Shown here: one piece after another, positions 7,302-16,054 of the stretch | Layout: each line of letters opens with the position of its first letter | Numbering within the stretch: the stretch's first letter is position 1 | NCBI RefSeq assembly: GCF_014647475.1 | Contig: NZ_BMPG01000003.1 | Location: 186,001-250,000, forward strand | Direction: 5' to 3' | Length of the DNA stretch: 64,000 nt | Origin: Halocalculus aciditolerans | GTDB lineage: Archaea; Halobacteriota; Halobacteria; Halobacteriales; Halobacteriaceae | The notes under the pieces: generated by a model | Seen by the model: the letters and a program-made list of their open reading frames with translations, nothing else | Told to the model about the DNA's origin: nothing | Database searches by the model: none | Program-made: the position numbers and the translations under genes

Positions 7302-8591
7302 ATGAAGGACACGGAGACAGCCTCACGGCGGCGTGTCCTCCGAACGGGCGCGCTCACCGGCGCGCTCGCGCTCTCCGGGTGTCTCGGATCGATCACCGGC
7401 ACCCGAGGCACGGCAGCGCGCCAGATCCCGCTGGCGACTACGGCACCAGACGCGTGGCCACGGAACGGATACGATGTCCAGAACACCGGCCAAAACCGGA
7501 CCGCTACTCCACCACGGTCCTCGCCGACGACGGCGTGGTCCGTCCCCGTCTCGGGAACGGTGTCGTCGGTCGCTGTCGGCCCGACACTGGTGTATGCGAG
7601 CTCTGACGAAGAGACGCGGGCGATCACACGCGCTGGGACCGGGGAGTGGCGCGCTGACGTCGGTGGCGCGCTCACCTACGTCGAGGGACGCCTCTACGTG
7701 AGTACCGACCGGGGAGTGATCGCACTCGACGCGACGACGGGCGAAGAGATCTGGCGCGCGACCGACGCGGAACGATCGGCGGCGCAAGTCATCGAAGCTG
7801 CGGGCACGGTCTACGTCGCCGGCCACGAGCACGTCGTCGGCCTGCATGCCGACACGGGTGCCCGCCGCTGGCAGCTCGAAACAGCCCGGCATCCGGCGCT
7901 GGTCGCTGACGATGAACGGGTCGTCATCGTCACCCGCGACCGCATTCAGAGCCTCGTCCCCGGTGCGCAGACGGACGCCCTCCTCGAGGAGCCAGCGCCG
8001 CAGACACGGCAGACGATGTCGCCGGGGTGGCATCCCGAAGTCGTCTCAGCGACTCTCGTCGGGAATACGGTGTTCGCTGCGAAGTACGGTAGCAGGACGG
8101 GTAACACGCCGGGGATGGTCCGCTGTTACGATCTCACGTTCGCTGATGAGGAGTGGCTCACGCAGTTCTCGTGGGACGGGCTCGGTGTGATCTCGGTCAC
8201 TGATGACCGTGTCTATGCGACGCCCTATCGGGCGACGACTGATCCACCGGACGGGTCGCTCGTCGTGCTCGATCGGGCGAGCGGCGAGGTGCAGTGGCGC
8301 TACGACGGTGCGATGCTCGGACGCCCGGTCATCGGTGGGGACGTCGTCGTCACCGGCGGTGCCGATCCGGGCTCTCCGACCGTCTGTCTCTCCTCCGATT
8401 CGCAGGCGACGGCAGACTGTTCCGATGGACGGAACCCAGCGACCTCCGGCGTGCTTCACGCCTTCGATACGACCACCGGTGAACGGCTCTGGACGCGCTC
8501 TCCGGGTGGCTCATTCGGTGGGTATCCGGTTGCCCTCGTTGGCGACACGGTGTACTACGGAGATAGTACTGGTATACACTCGCTACAGTAG
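7302..8591 (+). CDS. Tat-exported PQQ-like beta-propeller lipoprotein, 429 aa
   Basis: The N-terminus SRRRVLRTGALTGALALSGC combines a twin-arginine signal with a lipobox (LSGC), so the mature protein should be a lipid-anchored extracellular protein starting at Cys28. The body has repeated WD/PQQ-like blades such as GVIALDATTGEEIWRAT, VVGLHADTGARRWQLET, LVVLDRASGEVQWRYDG and HAFDTTTGERLWTRSPG. No enzymatic dehydrogenase residues are evident, so it is more likely a scaffold or binding protein. It follows the membrane protein by 5 bp. Confidence 0.86.
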   Translation: MKDTETASRRRVLRTGALTGALALSGCLGSITGTRGTAARQIPLATTAPDAWPRNGYDVQNTGQNRTATPPRSSPTTAWSVPVSGTVSSVAVGPTLVYASSDEETRAITRAGTGEWRADVGGALTYVEGRLYVSTDRGVIALDATTGEEIWRATDAERSAAQVIEAAGTVYVAGHEHVVGLHADTGARRWQLETARHPALVADDERVVIVTRDRIQSLVPGAQTDALLEEPAPQTRQTMSPGWHPEVVSATLVGNTVFAAKYGSRTGNTPGMVRCYDLTFADEEWLTQFSWDGLGVISVTDDRVYATPYRATTDPPDGSLVVLDRASGEVQWRYDGAMLGRPVIGGDVVVTGGADPGSPTVCLSSDSQATADCSDGRNPATSGVLHAFDTTTGERLWTRSPGGSFGGYPVALVGDTVYYGDSTGIHSLQ

Positions 8592-8933
8592 TCTCGTTCC
8601 CTACCCAAGCGACCGTTCGGCCAGCACGCCCGATACGCGTCGTCAGTGGTGCTAAAAAGCAGTCCACCCGTTCTGAATACGCCTCATTGGCGTCTACTCA
8701 AGTGCCGTAGTTGCTGGACTGTGCCACCGGCGGCCGTCTATGGGATTTGATGAGGGATCCCGCATCCGAGGTTGACGAACCCAGCTATTAGCTGAGCACT
8801 GAAAGTGAATATGATTTATCACCAAATAGATGGGGCACGGTACAAGGGGAAGGGCAGTAGTGAATTCGGGGCTGAAAGGCGGTATATATTGGAGCCACAG
8901 TACTATGCAATAGGATTGCTTGAAGTACGGTAG
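8592..8933. other. AT-rich intergenic region upstream of the KAP NTPase gene
   Basis: About 340 bp without a gene. GC content falls in its second half, and GGTATATATTGG near 8880-8891 is a good archaeal TATA-box candidate about 45-50 bp before the ATG at 8934. The compositional change marks the start of an accessory segment. Confidence 0.5.
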
Positions 8934-11093
8934 ATGTCGGGTGAAGAATCGGAGTTGCGGTCCGACTCCGCGTTAGAAAAGCCGGAATATGACCGGCTCG
9001 GATACGGCGACTTCGCAGAGGATCTTGCTGAGACAGTGCATACGCGAATCCCCTCGAACGAGTTCATCATCGGAATATATGGCCAGTGGGGGTCTGGTAA
9101 GAGCACGATTCTCAACTTCGTGGAGTATGAGCTACGGCAAAAAGAGAATCCACCGGTCATCACAAAGTTCAATCCGTGGTGGTTCTCTGGTCAATCGGAT
9201 CTCATCGAGAAGTTCTTCTCCCAGCTTAGCGCGGGCTTAGACACGGGTGGAGAATACGACGAGATCCGCGATAAGCTTTCGAAGCTCGCTGATGGACTCT
9301 CCCGAGTCCCACTTTCTACGATAACAGGGATACCGTCCGGGAAGTTCCTTGCCTGGCTTTCAGATACGCTCCAATCAGAAAATCCAGACCTAGAGGGGCT
9401 CAAAGAAGAGATATCGGAGGGCCTTAGAGAATTAGATCAACAGATCGTCGTGTTTATCGACGACATCGACCGCCTGACCGAATCTGAGATCCGGCAGATG
9501 TTTCGCCTCGTAAAGGCGGTGGCAGATTTCCCAAACATCACCTACGTACTAGCGTTTGACCAAGAAGTGGTCGTCGAGGCATTAGACGGAGAACAGGGTG
9601 TTGGAAACGGACGGGCGTATCTAAACAAGATTATCCAGTTGCAACGGCGCGTTCCCCTTCCTGCGGAAGGCTCGCTTAACCACTTCTTCACCGAGCGACT
9701 AGAGGAGATCGTTCAGGACGACGCTGTTATTTTCGACGAAACCACGTGGCAGTCAGTCTATCCGAGAGGAGTTCAGCCATTGATTCAGACGCCGAGAGAC
9801 GTCATCAGGCTAATCAACGCCATAGATACCTCGTATCAAGCATTGGGGCGCGATGCGAACTTCATTGATATCGTCGGATTAGAAGCACTCCAGGTCTTCC
9901 ACAATCCGACTTATGAGAAGATTCGTGACAACCCGTCTCGGTATACAGTCAGTACGCGGTCGAGCAGGTCGTCAGAGGACGAGGATTACTCCGAGCTGTG
10001 GGAGCACCTCGATGAAGAGGAACGAACGATAGAGCCGCTGCAAATCCTTCTCAGATACCTGTTCCCGGAGGTCAAGACCGGGAGGCTGGCGATAGGACTC
10101 AGCTTTTCCAGAGACACTGCCACATATCGAAAGCAAAGGCGAGTTTGCCATCCCGATGTCTTCCCCTACTATTTCAGACAAACAGTTCCCAGAGGAGAGC
10201 TACCAATCGGGGAAATCGAAGCCATACTCAAACTCACCGACGACGCAAACAAGTTTGCTACCCGACTCCGGGACCTTGCCTCCCAAGAGACGCAATCCGA
10301 TCGGTCACTAGCTCATACGTTCTTGAGTCAACTTCCCAACTATATTGGGGATATCGAAGATGGCGACGAGGTAGTCAAGGGGTTGTTCTTGGCGGGAGAC
10401 GAGCTTATTGAAACGGACCCCGCTCGAAATACGTTTGACGACGGTAATCGTGGGCATCTTCTTCAGGCGATATTCCAGATTCTGGATGGACGATCTAAAG
10501 ACGAGAGCTTCGAGTTATTGCATAGATCGATTCAGCAGGGAGAGGCCCCCTACTTTGCCACGTATTTGATCGGAGTGCTGCTTCAGGAGCACGGAGAGTA
10601 CAATAGTGACGAGATCAAGCAGGAAGACAGGACGCTAACTAGAGACCACGTAGAGGAGTTAAAAGAGGATGTGGTCGGCTTGATTGAAGAGCGGGTGTCA
10701 AACGACGCTCTTCTGGAAACGCCCAATGTGTACATGGTTCTCACTCGATGGGCGGAGTGGGCAGATTCGGACAAACCGACCCAGTGGGCCCAGGAGCTCG
10801 GTGAAAATAGAGAGGGGCTATTCACTCTGGTTCGGGCCTTTGTCAAAGAAGGACAACATAGGACACTCGGAGCACCTAAACAAACCGTAGAATACCTCGA
10901 TCCGAGGGATCTTGACGTTTTTATCGACAGCGCGGAAATACAGAGACGTCTCGAAGCTTTCGACCAGGATGAGTTAGAGGAGGACGAACGAAAGCTGCGA
11001 CAGCTCTTCCACGAGGGGCAAGAGCTTCTTGAGGACGGGAGAGATCCTGGTTCACTTGAAGCGTGGCTTTTCGAGAGCCGAGGAGCAGATTAG
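8934..11093 (+). CDS. KAP-family P-loop NTPase, 719 aa
   Basis: The Walker A motif GQWGSGKST lies at residues 50-58, and the Walker B-type motif IVVFIDDIDRL at 171-181, with KFNPWWFSGQSDLIEKF and YVLAFDQEVV between and after them. This layout is diagnostic of KAP NTPases (named after Kidins220/ARMS and PifA). No transmembrane pair is obvious in the insert, unlike some members. PifA excludes phage T7, so prokaryotic KAP proteins are often regarded as defence-related, but a role here is not proven. The gene is AT-richer than the genome average with non-biased codons, a sign of horizontal transfer. It is followed 5 bp later by a broken, convergent signal peptidase gene. Confidence 0.85.
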   Translation: MSGEESELRSDSALEKPEYDRLGYGDFAEDLAETVHTRIPSNEFIIGIYGQWGSGKSTILNFVEYELRQKENPPVITKFNPWWFSGQSDLIEKFFSQLSAGLDTGGEYDEIRDKLSKLADGLSRVPLSTITGIPSGKFLAWLSDTLQSENPDLEGLKEEISEGLRELDQQIVVFIDDIDRLTESEIRQMFRLVKAVADFPNITYVLAFDQEVVVEALDGEQGVGNGRAYLNKIIQLQRRVPLPAEGSLNHFFTERLEEIVQDDAVIFDETTWQSVYPRGVQPLIQTPRDVIRLINAIDTSYQALGRDANFIDIVGLEALQVFHNPTYEKIRDNPSRYTVSTRSSRSSEDEDYSELWEHLDEEERTIEPLQILLRYLFPEVKTGRLAIGLSFSRDTATYRKQRRVCHPDVFPYYFRQTVPRGELPIGEIEAILKLTDDANKFATRLRDLASQETQSDRSLAHTFLSQLPNYIGDIEDGDEVVKGLFLAGDELIETDPARNTFDDGNRGHLLQAIFQILDGRSKDESFELLHRSIQQGEAPYFATYLIGVLLQEHGEYNSDEIKQEDRTLTRDHVEELKEDVVGLIEERVSNDALLETPNVYMVLTRWAEWADSDKPTQWAQELGENREGLFTLVRAFVKEGQHRTLGAPKQTVEYLDPRDLDVFIDSAEIQRRLEAFDQDELEEDERKLRQLFHEGQELLEDGRDPGSLEAWLFESRGAD

Positions 11094-11097
11094 CCGG

Positions 11098-11734
11098 CTA
11101 CCAGAAGTCGAATCCCCCCGGCCACGGGATCCGAAATTCTGCCGTGCCCTGCACCCACGATGGTCTTACTGGAGAGCTGATTCCGCCGACCTGATCGTAA
11201 TACGAATTATGGTCTCCTTTCGTGATGAAGCCGCGATGTGGAGCGGGACAATATTCGAGTTGACGACAGCTCCGCGCTCTGTGTAGTCGTGATCTGCTTT
11301 ACTGTACCAGTTCTCGCTCTTATTGACCCAGAACCGGGCGCGGTGAATAACGGGGGTCCGGTTCGGATTTCCAAACCGATTATAGATGAGCACGTCTCCT
11401 GGTCCGTGGAATTTGCTGTATCCAGACTGCTTGCCGATCTGGTATGTGACTATTCGGTATCATTGATCGCCTGCGACGATGAGAACCGGTGTTCTTCCAT
11501 AACGAAGACGAGATCACCGCGCTCCATGTGTGGCTGCATGCTTCCAGATTCAACAGCAACTAGAGGAGGCCAGAGGCCACTAACTGCAAAAAGAACTAGG
11601 CCGACTATTGCGACGATAAGAGCGGTACTGAGTAGTTCTCTGATGAGTATGAGAGGTTCCGAATTACTTGCCCAGAGCGACGTAGCGGATTGAATGAGCC
11701 TTTCGTTGAGATTCGGGCCACGACGATCAGCCAT
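11098..11734 (-). pseudogene. Signal peptidase I (S26 / Sec11 type) with two frameshifts
   Basis: The minus strand starts with a transmembrane segment and the catalytic-Ser motif VESGSMQPHMERGD, then stops at 11450. Deleting one base of drift near 11457 resumes in another frame as IVTYQIGKQSGYSKFHGPGD and PVIHRARFWVNK, the latter containing the archaeal catalytic His. A second shift near 11270 resumes as LEYCPAPHRGFITKGDHN and RPSWVQGTAEFRIPW, ending at TAG 11100-11098. The intact parent would be a haloarchaeal Sec11-type peptidase. Sequencing error is a possible alternative, though two shifts make decay more likely. Confidence 0.82.
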
Positions 11735-11921
11735 TAGGCTATGGCATTAGCCTACTTATCGATAAACCTCTCCACTTGATTTAAATATTGTAATATTCGA
11801 TTTAAAATCAACATTTGAGTGACCTATCACGGGGCCAGAATTGGGAGAGATTTGAACACGCCAGTGATGATTAGCGTAACTATGAACTGGTCAATTTGTT
11901 CCCTGTGCTCGTCACTCGTGG
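11735..11921. other. AT-rich intergenic stretch
   Basis: About 190 bp, notably AT-rich near 11760-11820 (runs of TTTAAAT and ATTTAAAATC). It lies upstream of the signal peptidase remnant and probably held its promoter. Nothing else is recognisable. Confidence 0.4.
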
Positions 11922-12569
11922 TTACGCCCGCGGCCGCATTGGCTTCGCCGGCAGCCCGAGTTCCTCGTTCGGCACCGAGTAGGCGTTCATCACACGACTC
12001 CTCTCGGCGCGCGCGGCATCGACGACGGCCCCCTGTGGGAATGGATGGCCGGTACAGCGACAGGCCGCGTAGACGCCCGCTGCCGCCATCGCTTCGATCG
12101 ACCGCCCCACGAGGAGGTCTTCGTTTTGCGCGCTCCGGAAGAGCCGGGGCGCTTGCTCCCGATGCGTCTTCGCGAGCTCGAGCACACTTACCACTCGCTG
12201 AACCTCGCTGAGCCCATGTCCGAGGTTGCGCTCCGCTTTCGACCGGAATCTCCCACGCCGTTGTTCACGCCGAAGCCGACCGAGCTGCCGACGCTTCGAC
12301 GTCGAGAGTGCGTTCCCCTTTGCGTCTGTCCGATTGTCGTCGAGAGCCCCGGTCGTGCCGCGACGCCGTCAGCGGCGCGTCCGTCCGTTCGTCTTCGTCG
12401 TCGTAGACCGGCTCGTCGCCGTGGTCGATCACGAGGCCGCACTCCTCGCAGACCGTTTCCACCGCGTGTTCGTCTCGACTCGACCACCGCACTCCGGGCA
12501 TCCGGACATGGTCTCGTCGGTTTGTACGTCTTCGTCGAAACCGCTCTCGTAGATGTCTCTGGTTGCCAT
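11922..12569 (-). pseudogene. Transcription initiation factor TFB remnant (frameshifted, second cyclin repeat missing)
   Basis: Reading the minus strand across frames gives a TFIIB-like protein. It opens MATRDIYESGFDEDV and a zinc ribbon (SGCPECGG ... VCEECGLVIDHGDE), then GLSTTIGQTQRGT, GRFRSKAERNLGHGLSEVQR, and the first cyclin-type repeat SVLELAKTHREQAPRLFRSA, NEDLLVGRSIEAMAAAGVYA, NEELGLPAKPM, where it ends. At least three frameshifts are needed, and the second cyclin repeat is absent. Haloarchaea carry several tfb paralogues, so loss of one copy is plausible. It abuts a metal-ATPase fragment. Confidence 0.85.
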
Positions 12570-12574
12570 CGATC

Positions 12575-12812
12575 TCACCGAGTCATGCGACGACGGCGTC
12601 GACGGCGTCGACGGGCGTTCTCGACCTTTCCCGCACCCGACGCGCGGTCCATCTCCGGCACCGACAGTTGGAGCGTCGTCTCCGAACCGAGGTCGGTCGC
12701 GGGTGCGCCCGACCGATCGTGGCCGTGACCGTGGTCGTCGCCGTGGGCGTGACCGTGGTCGCCGTCCGGGGGGCGCGACCGATTCGTCGTTATCTCATCG
12801 AAGGACCCGCAG
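12575..12812 (-). pseudogene. N-terminal fragment of a heavy-metal P-type ATPase
   Basis: The minus strand encodes a His-rich leader (DGDHGHAHGDDHGHGHD) followed by TTLQLSVPEMDRASGAGKVENA and a stop. Zn/Cd/Pb-exporting ATPases have the same His-rich lead followed by a heavy-metal-associated domain beginning 'VPEMDCASCAGKVENAL'. Here both Cys of the CxxC site are replaced (Arg and Gly), and only the first helix of the domain remains. No ATG opens the frame. It ends 6 bp before the TFB remnant starts, so two decayed genes are joined here. Confidence 0.7.
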
Positions 12813-13043
12813 AGTCATTAATTCGACTGCCACGACACACCGTAGAAGCGCCGTTCATTGGCGAATATGCGCCTATATTTATAAAACGAGCGTCTGGCGC
12901 GGGCGAGCCGGTCCGTGACTCGCGTCGTGGCCGGTATCCCCGTCGGCGTGCGTCAGAGCGGGAGTCTTCGCCCCGCCGCTCGCCGGGTGTGCGGTGGGGC
13001 GGGGGCCGACGGGCTCTTTATCGAGCCACCGAAACGATCGCGT
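12813..13043. other. Intergenic region before the SRPBCC gene
   Basis: About 230 bp without a convincing gene. An AT-rich patch (TATATTTATAAAAC near 12870-12885) could be an old promoter, and GGGCTCTTTATCGAG near 13009-13023 is a TATA-like element about 28 bp ahead of the ATG at 13044. Confidence 0.4.
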
Positions 13044-13451
13044 ATGGAGACCGTGACCGTCGCCCGTGACGTCTCGGCGTCGCCCGAGCGAGTCCGCGAC
13101 GCCATCTCCGACGTCGAGTCGTTCATGTTGGCCGCCGGGTTCGACGAGGTGGACGTCGAGGGGGACGCCCTCCGGATCGTCAACCACGTCGGCCTGTTCG
13201 AAATCGAGCTCGACCTCGTCGTCGAGGATCGCGCGGACGCCGCGCTCGCGTATCACCAGCGCGACGGCATCTTCCGCGAGATGGAGACCGTCTACACGGT
13301 CGAGGAAACGGCGGACGGCACCCACGTCGAGGCGACGACCGAGTACGCGCTCGCCGCGAAGATCGTCGGTCCGGTCTTCGACGGCACCGTGGTGAAACGC
13401 CAGCGCCGCAAGGAGCTGAACGCCCAGTTCGACTTCCTCGATGCGCTCTGA
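13044..13451 (+). CDS. SRPBCC (START-like) domain protein, 135 aa
   Basis: METVTVARDVSASPERVRDAISDVESFM is the classic opening of SRPBCC/polyketide-cyclase-like proteins, where a beta-strand is followed by 'sps..Vw..isD...f'. The length fits one helix-grip domain. These proteins hold hydrophobic ligands in a deep pocket; the ligand is unknown. The frame runs upstream to 12915, but the ATG at 13044 gives the conserved start and lies behind a TATA-like element. It converges with the HTH_10 regulator at 13502. Confidence 0.82.
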   Translation: METVTVARDVSASPERVRDAISDVESFMLAAGFDEVDVEGDALRIVNHVGLFEIELDLVVEDRADAALAYHQRDGIFREMETVYTVEETADGTHVEATTEYALAAKIVGPVFDGTVVKRQRRKELNAQFDFLDAL

Positions 13452-13501
13452 CGGAGAGCCGTCCCGTCTCGGGGCGACGCGTCCCGCTCTCGACGGCGCG
13501 C

Positions 13502-14149
13502 TCAGTCCGCGAGCAGGTCGGCGCGCTCCGCGAACTCGGTGATCACCGCCGCTTCCGCGCGGTGGAGCGTCTCGCTGCACGTCGATTTCGCGATCCCCAG
13601 CTCGTCGGCGACGTCGGTGAGCGTCGCGTCGCGCGGCGTCTCGTAGTAGCCGACGGCGACCGCGGTCGCGAGGACGTCGCGCTGGCGCTCGGTGAGCGGG
13701 GCGTCGCGCTCGTATCGCTCGTCGCCGATGCGTTCGAGCGTGAAGTCGATGCCGAACGCGCTGAACTGATCGCGGAGCGCGCCGAGGCGCTCGCTCGGTG
13801 CACGGAGCGTCCACGTCGCCGCGCCGTCCCGTATCTCGAAGGGGAATTCGAGGGGGACGCCGGACTCCCGGAGCGGGAGCAAGAGCACCGGATCCGCGGT
13901 CTCGAACTGCAACAACACGTCCTCGTCGCCGTCGTAGAGCGTCGTCACGCCTCGGATCGTCTCGTGGGCGGTCATCGCGTCGCGGATCGCGTCCGGGTCG
14001 CCGCCTTCGTCGAGTTCGAGGAGGCCGACGCCCGTCTCCTCGTCCGCGAACGCGGTGAGCACGCGGAACGTGTCCGCGGCGAATCGACGCGAGACGTCGC
14101 CGATCCAGACGCCTTCGGGAACGGTGACGGTGAGTTCGGCGCGCGGCAT
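13502..14149 (-). CDS. Bat-type HTH_10 transcriptional regulator, probable controller of the NO cluster, 215 aa
   Basis: The C-terminal 60 residues form an HTH_10 (bacterio-opsin activator type) domain: APLTERQRDVLATAVAVGYYETPRDATLTDVADELGIAKSTCSETLHRAEAAVI. The N-terminal 145 residues are an unassigned sensor or Bat-associated domain (VTVPEGVWIGDVSRRF ... EFPFEIRDGAATWTLRAPSERLG). Only one Cys is present, so an NarO-like iron-sulfur sensor is not evident. It stands at the edge of the cluster that carries the CGAAC-N2-GTTCG operators and is the best local candidate to bind them. Its own promoter lacks that motif but has an inverted repeat (CGGCCCG ... CGGGCCG) at about 14152-14173. Confidence 0.85.
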   Translation of the reverse strand: MPRAELTVTVPEGVWIGDVSRRFAADTFRVLTAFADEETGVGLLELDEGGDPDAIRDAMTAHETIRGVTTLYDGDEDVLLQFETADPVLLLPLRESGVPLEFPFEIRDGAATWTLRAPSERLGALRDQFSAFGIDFTLERIGDERYERDAPLTERQRDVLATAVAVGYYETPRDATLTDVADELGIAKSTCSETLHRAEAAVITEFAERADLLAD

Positions 14150-14212
14150 ACGGCCCGGTTCGTGAGCGGGCCGTAAGTGGCTAGCGCTCGCTCCCGCGCG
14201 CTGGGACGGCGC

Positions 14213-14395
14213 TCACGGCCCGCGAGCCGTGGTGTGGTTCTCGGCGGTCTTCGCGGCGCAGAACGCGACGGTACCCGCGACGGCACCGGCGTCGAGGTCC
14301 GCGAGCGCGCAGGCGACCGCGAACGCGACGACGCCGACGGCGACCGGGAGGCGGTTGCGAGCGACCTCGCGGACCCGAGCGGCAGTGGCGGTCAT
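14213..14395 (-). CDS. Small membrane protein in the NO cluster, 60 aa
   Basis: A basic N-terminus (MTATAARVREVARNR) leads into two short hydrophobic segments (LPVAVGVVAFAVACALADL and AGAVAGTVAFCAAK). No family is recognised. The case for a real gene is positional: its ATG at 14395 lies 45.5 bp from the centre of the palindrome at 14435-14446, the same distance as on the other, divergent side (14485). It may act with the NnrS-like protein in the membrane; this is inference. Confidence 0.6.
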   Translation of the reverse strand: MTATAARVREVARNRLPVAVGVVAFAVACALADLDAGAVAGTVAFCAAKTAENHTTARGP

Positions 14396-14434
14396 CGGTT
14401 CCCGTTCGACGCGCCGCGCCGAGAGCCGTTTTCC

Positions 14435-14446
14435 CGAACGGGTTCG
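14435..14446. promoter_or_regulatory. NO-cluster operator A: CGAACGGGTTCG
   Basis: The core CGAAC-GG-GTTCG sits inside TCCCGAACGGGTTCGGGA (14432-14449, 8-bp arms). Its centre is 44.5 bp from the NnrS-like start (14485) and 45.5 bp from the small membrane protein start (14395), so it can serve both divergent promoters. The motif resembles the inverted repeat reported for NarO-controlled denitrification genes in Haloferax, as I recall it. Confidence 0.82.
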
Positions 14447-14484
14447 GGACGGCGCGTAGGTGCCGGGCGCTCGAAGACGCGCGT

Positions 14485-15807
14485 ATGCTCCCCGGGAACC
14501 CCGACGTCGACACCGACGTCCAACCGCCGATGCGGCTGCCGCTCGGCCACTTCGTCGTCGCGCTCGGCGCGCTCTGCGTCGCGGTGCTCGTCGGCCTGCT
14601 GCGCGGTGACGCGCTGTTCGCGCTCGCCGCCGGCCTCGCGCACGTCCACCTCGTGCTCGTCGGCTGGGTCTGTCTCACCATCGCCGGCGCGATGACGCAG
14701 TTCGTCCCGGTCTGGTCGGGCGTCCGCCTCCACTCGACGCGGCTCGCCGGCGTCCAGCTCGCCCTGCTCGCGGTCGGTCTCGCGGGCTTCGCGGTCGCGC
14801 TCCTCGTCGGCGCGTTCGCGCCCCTCCCGGCGTTCGCGGCGGCGATGCTCCTCGGGTTCTGGGTCTTCGTCTACAACATCGCTCGGACGCTCGCCCGCGC
14901 CCGCCCGTTCGACGTCACCGAACGCCACTTCGCGTACGCGCTCGCGTCCTTCCTCGCCGTCTCCGCGCTCGGCGTGTCGCTCGCCGTCGGCTTCACTCGT
15001 CCCGATTTCCTCCCCGTGAGCCGCGTGGCGCTCCGGGGTTCGCACGTCGCGCTCGCGCTCTTCGGCGCCGTCCTCTGCACCGTGTTCGGCGCGCTCTACC
15101 AGCTCGTCCCGATGTTCGCCCAGTCGGACCTCGACGCGCTCGACCGCCGCCTCCAGCGCCTCGAAGAGACCGTCTACCCGCTCGGCGTCGCCGTGCTCGC
15201 GACGGGGCGTCTCGTCGAGATCGCACCACTCGCCCGCCTCGGCGGCCTGCTCGTCGTCGGTGGCGTGCTCGCCGTCGCCGTCGTGCTCGCGCGTCGCCTC
15301 GCGGACGCCACCGTCTCGTGGGGGCCGATGCTCCGCCGATACGCCGTCCTCCCGGTCGCGATGGGCGCGTGGGCGGCGTGGACGCTCCCCGTCTGGCTCG
15401 CCCGCCCGCTCGCCTACGACGCCGCCGTCGGCGCGCCGGGGTCGTTCTCCCTGCTCGTCCTCGGCGTCGTCGGCTTCGTCGTCCTCGGCACGCTCTACCA
15501 CGTCGTCCCGTTCATCGTCTGGGTGCACCGCTACAGCGACCGCCTCGGCTTCGAGGCCGTGCCGACCATCGACGACCTCTACGTCGCGCGCGTCGCCCAC
15601 GTCGACTTCGCGCTCCTCCTCGCCGGCACGGCGCTCCTCGTCCTCGTCACGGGCGGCGTCGCGCTCCCCGCACCCCTCGCCCGAGCGGGCGACGCGCTCG
15701 TCGCGGGCGGCGTCGCACTCGCCGCCGCGAACCTCCTGCTCGTCGTCTGCCGACACGCCGTCGCGCCCGCCGTGAGCGCTCGATTCGGGTCGTTCGCGAG
15801 CGAGTGA
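14485..15807 (+). CDS. NnrS-like polytopic heme-copper-type membrane protein, 440 aa
   Basis: About 12 hydrophobic segments span the protein. Conserved His-bearing positions stand in membrane helices: AHVHLVLVGWV (about 52-62), GSHVALALFG, ALYQLVPMFAQ and LYHVVPFIVWVHR. This layout resembles NnrS-type proteins, which occur with nitrite and NO reductases and are implicated in NO stress. The closest functional name is uncertain. It shares operator A with the divergent 60-aa membrane protein, at the spacing seen throughout the cluster. GC content and codon bias match the core genome. Confidence 0.78.
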   Translation: MLPGNPDVDTDVQPPMRLPLGHFVVALGALCVAVLVGLLRGDALFALAAGLAHVHLVLVGWVCLTIAGAMTQFVPVWSGVRLHSTRLAGVQLALLAVGLAGFAVALLVGAFAPLPAFAAAMLLGFWVFVYNIARTLARARPFDVTERHFAYALASFLAVSALGVSLAVGFTRPDFLPVSRVALRGSHVALALFGAVLCTVFGALYQLVPMFAQSDLDALDRRLQRLEETVYPLGVAVLATGRLVEIAPLARLGGLLVVGGVLAVAVVLARRLADATVSWGPMLRRYAVLPVAMGAWAAWTLPVWLARPLAYDAAVGAPGSFSLLVLGVVGFVVLGTLYHVVPFIVWVHRYSDRLGFEAVPTIDDLYVARVAHVDFALLLAGTALLVLVTGGVALPAPLARAGDALVAGGVALAAANLLLVVCRHAVAPAVSARFGSFASE

Positions 15808-16054
15808 TGGCCGCACTCCATCGAAACGACCGCTCGATCTCGTCTCGTTCAGTGCTCTCGTACCTATCGTACCAGCGGCCGTCGTCGCGCGTACACGCTG
15901 TCCGCTCGCGGTGCCGACGTCGTGCTCACCGTCCGTCCGCCGCTCCCGACGCCGGCAGTGCGACTCTGTCACTGACTGGAAGGGGAGGGGAACGGGTTCT
16001 CAGCAGGTTGGAACCGGGGGAAATAATTTGTTAACTGAACAAAAACAACTCCCT
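15808..16054. other. Intergenic region
   Basis: About 250 bp. The last 40 bp turn AT-rich (AAATAATTTGTTAACTG near 16021-16037) and probably form the promoter of the small membrane protein at 16055. No other feature is visible. Confidence 0.45.

Noticed and set aside
11819..12728. Plus-strand frames across the TFB/metal-ATPase remnants
   Set aside because: Arg/Ser/Pro-rich noise; the minus strand carries recognisable, though broken, protein sequence.
14392..15972. A 526-codon acidic frame opposite the NnrS-like gene
   Set aside because: Composition (Glu/Arg/Asp repeats) is typical of an antisense frame in a GC-rich membrane-protein gene; no motif is present.
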